Shown here piece by piece: positions 5,769 to 11,634 of a DNA stretch of 11,634 nucleotides (position 1 is the stretch's first letter; every line of letters starts with the position of its first letter). This DNA comes from Acidobacteriota bacterium (GTDB lineage: Bacteria > Acidobacteriota > Vicinamibacteria > Vicinamibacterales > SCN-69-37). Location of the stretch: positions 1 to 11,634 of the forward strand of contig JANLHE010000254.1 of the NCBI GenBank assembly GCA_024653875.1. Direction: 5' to 3'. The notes beneath the pieces are model-generated. The model was not told the DNA's origin. It made no database searches and saw only the letters and a list, made by a program, of their open reading frames with translations. A program made the translations under genes and the position numbers.

Positions 5769-6574
5769 CAGGCCCCCGCCTCCGCCGCGACGGCCACCGC
5801 GCGCCGGTGCAGCACCAGCTGATGCAGCCGCGTCCGCAACGCCTCGGGCGTCAGCCCGCGCTCGATGCGCCCGTCAAACGCGATCGAGATTTCGCCCCGC
5901 TCCTCGGACACCACCACGGCAATGGCATCGGATTCCTCGGTCACGCCAATCGCCGCGCGATGCCGGGTCCCCAGGTCCCGATCGAATGTCGGACTGACGG
6001 TCAGCGGCAGAAAACACGCCGCGGCGGCGATCCGATCCTCCTGGATGACCACCGCACCATCGTGCATCGGCGCACCCGGCTGGAAGATGGTCGTAAGCAG
6101 GTCGTAACTGACCGCCGCATCCAGGGGAATGCCGCTCTCCACGTAGTTGCGCAATCCGATCTCCCGCTCCAGCACGATGAGCGCGCCCACGCGCGCCTTG
6201 GCCATCAGCTCGGCGGCGGTCATCACTTCCTCGATCGTCTCGGCGGCCTGTTTCGACCCGGCCAGGTAGCGGAAGAACGGCGCGCGGCCCAGGTGCGACA
6301 ACGCGCGCCGGATATCCGACTGGAACAGCACGATCGCCGCGAAGCCGGCGTAGACGAACACATTGCGGATCAGCCAGTTCACCGCCTGGAGCGGAAACCG
6401 CCGCGAGACCCAGAACAGCACCAGGACGACCGCCGACCCAAGCGCCATCTGCGCGGCACGGGTGCCGCGGATGAGCTTCAGGCCTTCGTAAATCAGGATT
6501 GAAACAAGCAGGATGTCGATGACATCCCACCAGTTCACCGTGGGCCGCTGCAGGAGGGCGGTGAGCTGGTCCAT
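5768..6574 (-). CDS. cdaA: Membrane diadenylate cyclase (c-di-AMP synthase)
   Basis: CdaA joins two ATP molecules into the second messenger cyclic di-AMP, which controls potassium/osmolyte balance and wall homeostasis. The 268 residues have three N-terminal membrane helices (about 17-36, 43-58 and 66-85), a short coiled linker, and a cytoplasmic DAC domain (about 108-230). Catalytic motifs are intact: MHDGAVVI with D172-G173-A174, and GTRHRAAIG with R204-H205-R206. The following AIGVTEESDA is also typical. The length matches the family (about 270). The start lies 37 bases after folP, in a spacer without a clear Shine-Dalgarno sequence, and overlaps the next gene by one base. It heads the cdaA-cdaR-glmM set. 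Confidence 0.97.
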   Translation of the reverse strand: MDQLTALLQRPTVNWWDVIDILLVSILIYEGLKLIRGTRAAQMALGSAVVLVLFWVSRRFPLQAVNWLIRNVFVYAGFAAIVLFQSDIRRALSHLGRAPFFRYLAGSKQAAETIEEVMTAAELMAKARVGALIVLEREIGLRNYVESGIPLDAAVSYDLLTTIFQPGAPMHDGAVVIQEDRIAAAACFLPLTVSPTFDRDLGTRHRAAIGVTEESDAIAVVVSEERGEISIAFDGRIERGLTPEALRTRLHQLVLHRRAVAVAAEAGA

Positions 6575-6611
6575 GCGAAGAACAGAGTATCAGACGCCGC
6601 CGCGCCCCCGC

Positions 6612-7490
6612 TCAGGACCCGGAAGCCCTCTGCACAATCGCGTCGGTCACGCGGGCCACGTCCACCATGGCCGCCACGTCATGCACGCGGACGACATGCG
6701 CGCCCAGCCAGATGGACGCCGCCACCGCCGCCGCCGTGCCCCACACCCGGCCCTCCGGGGGCCGGTCCCCCAGCGCGGCCGTCAGAAACGACTTCCGCGA
6801 CGGTCCCGACACCAGCGGGCACCCCAGGGTCGCCAACGCGGGCAGGCCGGCCAGCGCGTCCAGGGTGTCGGCCGGTTTCTTGGCGAATCCAAACCCGGGA
6901 TCCAGGAGGAGCCGCGCGCGCGGCACCCCGGCCCCGATGGCCACCTGCACCCGCGCCTCCAGTTCGGCGCGCACCTCGGCCGCCACGTCGCGATAACTGG
7001 CGTGGGCGTACATCGCCGCGGACCGTCCCCGGTTGTGCATGAGGATGGCCGCCACGCCCCGGTCCGCCACCACGAACGCCAGCGCGGGATCGTAGGCGAA
7101 CGCGCTGATATCGTTCACGATCGACGCGCCTGCGTCGATCGCGCGTCGCGCGATTTCGGCCTTGTAGGTATCGATGGAAATCGGCACGTCCACCCGGCCC
7201 CGCACGCCCTCAAGGACGGGGCCCACCCGCCGCCACTCCTCTTCCACGTCCAGGGGACTGGCGCCGGGCCGGGTGGATTCGCCGCCGATGTCGAGGATGT
7301 CGGCCCCGTCGGCCACCATCCGCACGGCGTCGGCAATCGCGACGGCGGGGTCGCGGCGGAGGCCGCCGTCCGAAAACGAATCGGGCGTGACGTTGACGAT
7401 GGCCATGACGAGCGTGCGCTCGCCCAGCCTGAGGACCTGCCCCGAGGGCAGCGACACGTCGAACACCGCCCGGCGCGTGCTGGCCTCCAC
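6612..7490 (-). CDS. folP: Dihydropteroate synthase
   Basis: FolP condenses 6-hydroxymethyl-7,8-dihydropterin pyrophosphate with p-aminobenzoate in folate synthesis; it is the sulfonamide target. The 292-residue TIM barrel shows every family signature: IVNVTPDSFSDGG (31-43), DIGGESTRPGA (67-77), SIDTYK with D107, SIVNDISA with N126/D127, the MHNRG loop at 151-155, LLLDPGFGFAKK (194-205), SGPSRKSFL (228-236) and the terminal RVHDV (268-272). The start is GTG, 11 bases after the ftsH stop. It leaves about 30 residues before the first motif, as usual in the family. No strong ribosome-binding site is visible, so coupling to ftsH translation is plausible. Other folate genes are not in the window. 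Confidence 0.97.
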   Translation of the reverse strand: MEASTRRAVFDVSLPSGQVLRLGERTLVMAIVNVTPDSFSDGGLRRDPAVAIADAVRMVADGADILDIGGESTRPGASPLDVEEEWRRVGPVLEGVRGRVDVPISIDTYKAEIARRAIDAGASIVNDISAFAYDPALAFVVADRGVAAILMHNRGRSAAMYAHASYRDVAAEVRAELEARVQVAIGAGVPRARLLLDPGFGFAKKPADTLDALAGLPALATLGCPLVSGPSRKSFLTAALGDRPPEGRVWGTAAAVAASIWLGAHVVRVHDVAAMVDVARVTDAIVQRASGS

Positions 7491-7501
7491 GGGCTGCGCG
7501 G

Positions 7502-9409
7502 CTACGCCTGGGTGATGGGCTTGGGAATCGGCGGCACGATGGCCGGCCGATCGGTGGCTTCGGGCCGGGGCACGTCACTGGGGGCCGGCGCCGCCGCCGG
7601 GGCGTCCAGCGCCAGCCCCTTGGCCAGGCGCTGCACCTGATCGGCGTCGAGCACCTCGCGCGCCAGCAGCTCGTCGGCAATCTTGAGCATCGCCGCCTTG
7701 TGCTCGGTCAGCACGGTGCGCGCGCGATCGTAGTTGGTCAGCACGAACCGCTTGACCTCGGAGTCGATTCGCACCGCCGTGTCCTGGCTGTAGTCCTGCG
7801 ACTTGGAGATATCACGGCCGAGGAACACCTGCTCCTCGCGCTTGCCGAACGTCAGCGGCCCCATCTCCTCGCTCATGCCCCACTCGCACACCATGCGGCG
7901 GGCGAGTTCGGTCACGCGTTCCAGGTCGTTGCCGGCGCCGGTGGTCAGGCCGCCGTTGGTGATCTCCTCGGCGATGCGGCCGCCCAGCAGGATGGCCAGC
8001 TGATCCATCAGGTACTCACGCGAGTAGTTGTGCTTCTCTTCCGTCGGCAACTGCATGGTCAGGCCCAGGGCCATGCCGCGCGGAATGATCGTCACCTTGT
8101 GAATCGGATCGGCGTGCGGCAGCAGCACGGCAAGCAGCGCGTGGCCGGCTTCGTGAATCGCCGTGATGCGCTTCTCGTCTTCGGTGATCATCATCGACCG
8201 CCGCTCCGAGCCCATCATGACCTTGTCCTTGGCGTGCTCGAAGTCGTTCATCCGGACGACCTTCTGGTTGTAGCGCGCCGCGTTGAGCGCGGCTTCGTTC
8301 ACCAGGTTCGCCAGGTCGGCGCCGCAGAAGCCCGCGGTGCCGCGCGCGATGACGTTGATGTCCACGTCATCCGACAACGGAATCTTCTTGGTGTGGACCA
8401 GGAGGATGCCTTCGCGGCCCTTCACGTCGGGACGGTTCACCACGATGCGCCGGTCGAAACGGCCGGGGCGAAGCAGCGCGGGATCCAGCACGTCCGGCCG
8501 GTTCGTCGCGGCGATCAGGATGACGCCTTCGTTGGACTCGAACCCGTCCATCTCGACGAGGAGCTGGTTCAACGTCTGCTCGCGCTCGTCGTGACCACCC
8601 CCGAGTCCGGCGCCACGATGGCGGCCGACGGCATCGATCTCGTCGATGAACACGATGCAGGGCGCGTTCTTCTTGCCCTGCTCGAACAGGTCGCGCACGC
8701 GGGACGCGCCCACGCCGACAAACATCTCGACGAAGTCCGAACCGCTGATCGAGAAAAACGGCACGTTGGCCTCGCCGGCCACCGCGCGCGCCATCAGGGT
8801 CTTGCCCGTGCCGGGCGATCCCATCAGCAGCACGCCCTTCGGGATGCGGCCGCCCAGCTTCTGGAACTTCTGGGGCTCGCGCAGGAACTCGATGATCTCC
8901 TGGAGCTCTTCCTTCGCCTCGTCGGCGCCGGCCACTTCCTTGAACGTCACCTTCTTCTGGGTCGAGGACGACAGCTTCGCGCGGCTCTTGCCGAACGAGA
9001 GCGCCTTGTTGCCGCCGCTCTGCATCTGGCGGGTCATGAAGACCCAGAACCCGATCATGAGCAGGATCGGCGCCCACAGGAACAGGAACTGGCCCCAGGA
9101 ATTGGTGGCTTCCTTGCGGGCAACCAGCTCGATGTTCGACTTCTTCAGGTCGCCGTAAAAGTCGGGGTATTCGGGCGGCAGGTAGGACTGCACGACCTTG
9201 CCGGCGGGATCGTCGCTGAGGGGGTATCCACGCAGGTCGTTGCCGATCAGTTCGACCTTGCCGAACTGCTGCTTGTTCACGCGGTCCATGAACTCGGTGA
9301 TGCCGATGACGCTGTTGCTCTGGCCAAAATTGGCGGTAAATTGCCACACGACCACCACGAGCACGAACATGCTCGTCCAAAAAAGAAACCCTCGCATCGT
9401 CGAATTCAT
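7502..9409 (-). CDS. ftsH: ATP-dependent zinc metalloprotease FtsH
   Basis: FtsH is a hexameric membrane AAA+ protease that degrades misfolded membrane proteins and regulatory substrates. The 635 residues comprise TM1 (about 7-25), a periplasmic domain (about 30-105), TM2 (about 107-126), and the AAA domain. The AAA domain has Walker A GSPGTGKT (197-204), pore motif FVEMFVG (226-232), Walker B FIDEID (254-259) and arginine fingers R314/R317 in RPGRFDR. The M41 peptidase domain has HEAGH (419-423), with D495 in TGAGND as third zinc ligand. The tail (about 605-635) is rich in Pro and Ala and probably disordered. The ATG overlaps the tilS stop (ATGA), and a GGAA sequence lies inside the tilS end. 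The tilS-ftsH order is widespread, often with hpt between them; hpt is absent here. Confidence 0.99.
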   Translation of the reverse strand: MNSTMRGFLFWTSMFVLVVVVWQFTANFGQSNSVIGITEFMDRVNKQQFGKVELIGNDLRGYPLSDDPAGKVVQSYLPPEYPDFYGDLKKSNIELVARKEATNSWGQFLFLWAPILLMIGFWVFMTRQMQSGGNKALSFGKSRAKLSSSTQKKVTFKEVAGADEAKEELQEIIEFLREPQKFQKLGGRIPKGVLLMGSPGTGKTLMARAVAGEANVPFFSISGSDFVEMFVGVGASRVRDLFEQGKKNAPCIVFIDEIDAVGRHRGAGLGGGHDEREQTLNQLLVEMDGFESNEGVILIAATNRPDVLDPALLRPGRFDRRIVVNRPDVKGREGILLVHTKKIPLSDDVDINVIARGTAGFCGADLANLVNEAALNAARYNQKVVRMNDFEHAKDKVMMGSERRSMMITEDEKRITAIHEAGHALLAVLLPHADPIHKVTIIPRGMALGLTMQLPTEEKHNYSREYLMDQLAILLGGRIAEEITNGGLTTGAGNDLERVTELARRMVCEWGMSEEMGPLTFGKREEQVFLGRDISKSQDYSQDTAVRIDSEVKRFVLTNYDRARTVLTEHKAAMLKIADELLAREVLDADQVQRLAKGLALDAPAAAPAPSDVPRPEATDRPAIVPPIPKPITQA

Positions 9410-10749
9410 GTGCGTTCCATCTTTCTGAGCCTCAAGACTACCATGTCAGCCGCAGGGTCCCCGGGAGCCGGGCGACCCGCGCCGGGAGCCCCGATTACCC
9501 AGAGGATTTGACCGTCGGCTGCCACCACAAGTGGCACGCGGTCCCGTTCCGACCTGGGGATCTTCGCATCCACCATCAGATCCTGAACCTTGCGCGTGCC
9601 GCCGGTCAGGCGGACCCGGTCCCCAGGACGCCGGCTCCGCACGGTCAGCGGAAAGGAAGTGCCCGGGGGCACTACCAGTGAATACGCAGCGTCGTGTCCA
9701 TTTGATGCCACGGCCGCCGCAATAATTTCCACGCCGGCCTCGGGCACCACCACGTGGCCCGGCACCGCCAGTTCATACGCGAACCCCGCCGCCGCGGCTG
9801 GCGCGCCCGCACGGAGCCTCAAGACGTTAGACACCCGCTCGGCGTGCATGCCGGGCAAGTCGAGGCGGCCTCCCCCTTCGCCCCGCGCCGCCAGCCGCCG
9901 CAGCGCCTCGAGGTGTTCGGCCGCCCACGCCGACCGCGGCGCCACCCGCTCCAGCACGTTCCGGAGCACGCGGCGGGCGATCGAGGGCGCCAGGGCCCGG
10001 AGGCGGTCGCGATCCAGGTCCGCGCCGGACGTGTCTTCCTGTAAGACGACGGACGCGGCCATTTTGATGGCCTCGGCCTGGAGCACGTCCTCGTCGTCCT
10101 GGGCCAGCGCGGCGGCGCGGGCCAGCGCGGGCACGGCGCCCGGGGCGATCTGTTCGATGACCGGCAGCAGATCGTGGCGCACGCGGTTGCGCGCGATGGC
10201 GCGGTCCGCGTTGGTCACGTCCTCGCACCAGGTCTCGCCCGCGGCCGAGAGCCACGCGCGCAGCTCCGTCCGGCGGCACGCCAGCAGCGGACGCACGTAG
10301 AGGCCGCGCACCGCCCGGATGCCCGAGAGGCCCCGGCTCGAGGTGCCGCGGAGCAGCCGCAGAAGGACGGTCTCGGCCTGATCGTCGGCCGTGTGGGCGG
10401 TGGCCACGCGCGACCCGTCCAGCCGCGCGGCCGCGTCTGCAAAGGCGCGATACCGCGCGGCGCGCGCGGCCGCTTCGGGCGAGCGCCCGCGCGTGGGCGC
10501 GATCGGCGCGTGGACGACCTCGATCGGGACGCCGATGCGCGCGGCCAGCGCGCGGCAAAACGCCTCATCCCGATCGGACTCGGCGCCCCGCAGGTGATGG
10601 TTCACGTGGATCAGCCCGGCCAGCGTCACGCGCGGTGCGTGGGCGTGCAGCCAGAGGGCCAGCGCCACTGAATCGGCGCCGCCGGAGGTGGCGGCGGCCA
10701 CGCGGTGCCCGGCCACTGCCGTGAGAGACGCGTGAGCGATTGAAAGCAT
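9406..10749 (-). CDS. tilS: tRNA(Ile)-lysidine synthase
   Basis: TilS attaches lysine to cytidine 34 of the CAU-anticodon isoleucine tRNA, changing its reading from AUG to AUA and its charging from Met to Ile. The 447 residues contain the N-type PPi-loop SGGADS (22-27), HVNHHLRG (48-55), TAHTADDQAET (117-127) and RNRVRHDLLP (187-196). A helical middle domain follows, and then the C-terminal TilS domain (about 363-440) with FPLTVRSRRPGDRV, KVQDLMVDAKIPRSERD and VPLVVAADGQILWVIG. An in-frame TGA 12 bases upstream limits the start to this ATG, although no clear Shine-Dalgarno sequence is seen. The stop overlaps the ftsH start by 4 bases. A tRNA with the very anticodon TilS acts on lies 74 bases upstream. 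Confidence 0.97.
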   Translation of the reverse strand: MLSIAHASLTAVAGHRVAAATSGGADSVALALWLHAHAPRVTLAGLIHVNHHLRGAESDRDEAFCRALAARIGVPIEVVHAPIAPTRGRSPEAAARAARYRAFADAAARLDGSRVATAHTADDQAETVLLRLLRGTSSRGLSGIRAVRGLYVRPLLACRRTELRAWLSAAGETWCEDVTNADRAIARNRVRHDLLPVIEQIAPGAVPALARAAALAQDDEDVLQAEAIKMAASVVLQEDTSGADLDRDRLRALAPSIARRVLRNVLERVAPRSAWAAEHLEALRRLAARGEGGGRLDLPGMHAERVSNVLRLRAGAPAAAAGFAYELAVPGHVVVPEAGVEIIAAAVASNGHDAAYSLVVPPGTSFPLTVRSRRPGDRVRLTGGTRKVQDLMVDAKIPRSERDRVPLVVAADGQILWVIGAPGAGRPAPGDPAADMVVLRLRKMERT

Positions 10750-10823
10750 GAACTGTCGGCGTCACGGCGGAGGACGACGGCCCGTGGCCATCGCCCCGTC
10801 ACACCGAGGCGCGTGGAAAGTGT

Positions 10824-10900
10824 TGGTGCCGGTGCAGGGACTTGAACCCCGGACCCTGCGGATATGAGCCGCATGCTCTAACCAACTGAGCTACACCGGC
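10824..10900 (-). tRNA. tRNA with anticodon CAU (probably elongator Met; Ile2 possible), CCA encoded
   Basis: The minus strand folds into a complete cloverleaf. It has a 7-pair acceptor stem GCCGGTG/CACCGGC, a D arm GCTC/GAGC with loop AGTTGGTTA, a 5-pair anticodon stem TGCGG/CCGCA around loop CTCATAT (anticodon CAT), a 5-base variable loop, and a T arm CGGGG-TTCAAGT-CCCTG with one G-U pair. The discriminator is A, and CCA is encoded. The paired G1-C72, and an anticodon stem without the three consecutive initiator G-C pairs, exclude initiator Met. CAU leaves elongator tRNA-Met or the AUA-reading tRNA-Ile2 that TilS modifies. I favour Met from the general shape but cannot settle it. The gene lies 12 bases after queA and 74 bases before tilS, so it may be processed from the same transcript. 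Confidence 0.96.
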
Positions 10901-10912
10901 GAAGACCCACGA

Positions 10913-11634
10913 TCATACCTCAGGCAGGATCAACATCGCATCCCCGTAACTGTAGAACGCGAATCCGCGCGCCACCGCGTCGCGGTAGGCCTCCAGCACG
11001 AGCGCGCGGCCGCCAAACGCCGACACCAGCATCAGCAGGGATGACCGCGGCAGGTGGAAGTTCGTCAGCAGGGCGTCGATGGCCGCGAAGCGGTAGCCGG
11101 GGGTGATGCACAGGTCGGTGGCGCCGGCGCCGGCGGCCACCACCCCCGAGTCCCGTGCGGCGGACTCCAGCGCGCGGGTGGTGGTGGTGCCAATGGCGAC
11201 CACCCGCCCGCCGCGCGCGCGCGCCCCGGCGACGGCCGCGGCCGCGGCCGGGGTCACCGCCCAGCGTTCGGCGTCCACCCGGTGCTCCCTCGTGTCGGCC
11301 ACCTTGACCGGTTTGAACGTGCCGTACCCCACGTGGAGCGTCACGGCCGCCCGGGCGATCCCGGCCGCGTCGAGCGCCGTGACCAGGCCATCATCAAAGT
11401 GCAGCCCCGCCGTGGGGGCGGCAATCGATCCGGTCCACTTCGCGAACATCGTCTGGTAACGGGCGCGATCGTCGTCGGTGTCCGCGCGGCGGATGTACGG
11501 CGGCAGCGGGATGTGGCCCAGGCGATCGATCGCGTCCGAGACGGTGGCGCCCGCCGCCGTGAGCCTGATCCGGCGGCGGCCCGCCGCGTCCACATCCAGC
11601 ACGTCGCCGGCAAGCGTGACGCCCGCCGCCCGAT
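10913..11634 (-). CDS. queA: S-adenosylmethionine:tRNA ribosyltransferase-isomerase, 5' end cut by window edge
   Basis: QueA transfers and isomerises the ribosyl part of S-adenosylmethionine onto preQ1 at tRNA position 34, giving epoxyqueuosine. About 240 C-terminal residues of a protein usually near 340-350 are present. The frame stays open to the right edge, so the true start is outside; a GTG at 11602 is internal. Family signatures include GHIPLPPYI, SIAAPTAGLHF, TLHVGYGTFKPV, HRVDAERW, VAIGTTTTRALES, TDLCITPGYRF, LLTNFHLPRSSLLMLVSAF and the terminal FYSYGDAMLI. The stop lies 12 bases before the tRNA. With tilS further down, this is a small cluster of wobble-base tRNA modification genes; QueA acts on Tyr, His, Asn and Asp tRNAs, not on the CAU tRNA. 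Confidence 0.97.
   Translation of the reverse strand, partial: RAAGVTLAGDVLDVDAAGRRRIRLTAAGATVSDAIDRLGHIPLPPYIRRADTDDDRARYQTMFAKWTGSIAAPTAGLHFDDGLVTALDAAGIARAAVTLHVGYGTFKPVKVADTREHRVDAERWAVTPAAAAAVAGARARGGRVVAIGTTTTRALESAARDSGVVAAGAGATDLCITPGYRFAAIDALLTNFHLPRSSLLMLVSAFGGRALVLEAYRDAVARGFAFYSYGDAMLILPEV

Noticed and set aside
6575..6611. Possible promoter in the folP-cdaA spacer (TGATACTCT resembles a -10 element)
   Set aside because: There is no matching -35 element at the right distance, and the spacer is only 37 bases; a single AT-richer hexamer is not enough.
6513..7640. Plus-strand open frame of 375 codons opposite folP
   Set aside because: It is low in recognisable structure, and it covers the fully motif-supported folP and part of cdaA and ftsH on the other strand.
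9375..9390. Run of six T on the coding strand near the ftsH start, as a possible slippage site
   Set aside because: The downstream frame encodes full-length FtsH without interruption, and no alternative product or stimulatory structure is evident.
7700..9511. Long open frame on the plus strand (603 codons) opposite ftsH
   Set aside because: It is the antisense shadow of ftsH in GC-rich DNA. It is rich in His, Arg, Gln and Val with no recognisable domain, and ftsH is beyond doubt.
10750..10823. Possible intrinsic terminator between the tRNA and tilS
   Set aside because: There are short GC-rich self-complementary stretches, but the pairings compete with each other and no T tract follows.
10823..10900. 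Initiator tRNA-fMet
   Set aside because: Positions 1 and 72 form a G-C pair, and the anticodon stem lacks the three stacked initiator G-C pairs, so an elongator-type CAU tRNA fits better.

Overview
The window is GC-rich, and every supported gene reads on the minus strand, so transcription runs from high to low coordinates. Gene density is very high: stop/start overlaps of 1 to 4 bases occur at tilS/ftsH, cdaA/cdaR, glmM/pdxJ and the last shell gene/truncated gene. No gap exceeds 74 bases, and I found no convincing intrinsic terminator. The gene content and the style of the proteins suggest an Acidobacteriota genome, perhaps of the Vicinamibacteria type. This is an inference from protein style and gene order, not a phylogenetic result; a myxobacterial or other delta-proteobacterial relative is the main alternative.

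Right part (about 11634 to 2996), housekeeping block in transcription order: queA (5' end cut off by the window edge), a tRNA with anticodon CAU, tilS, ftsH, folP, cdaA, cdaR, glmM and pdxJ. QueA and TilS both modify tRNA anticodon wobble bases. FtsH is the membrane AAA+ protease. FolP makes dihydropteroate. CdaA, CdaR and GlmM form the conserved cyclic-di-AMP / cell-wall precursor module. PdxJ makes pyridoxine phosphate.

Middle part (2965 to 2056): a membrane-anchored TPR protein and a small membrane-anchored protein with a cysteine-containing, YHS-like metal-binding tail. Neither has an assignable specific function. They bridge the housekeeping block and the next block with almost no spacing.

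Left part (2055 to 1): one end of a bacterial microcompartment (BMC) locus. It holds a class II (FucA-type) aldolase with a long C-terminal extension, one hexameric shell protein (BMC-H), three tandem pentameric vertex proteins (BMC-P, EutN/CcmL family), and the first ten codons of a further gene whose start looks like an encapsulation peptide. An aldolase with three BMC-P genes resembles the sugar-phosphate/aldehyde compartments of Planctomycetes-Verrucomicrobia (PVM type), and the shell proteins resemble those of Haliangium-like loci. The likely scheme is that the aldolase produces an aldehyde and a CoA-acylating aldehyde dehydrogenase encoded beyond the left edge consumes it inside the shell. 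The substrate cannot be read from this window. The most interesting points are the BMC locus fused to a housekeeping operon, the two candidate encapsulation peptides, and the CAU tRNA directly upstream of tilS.
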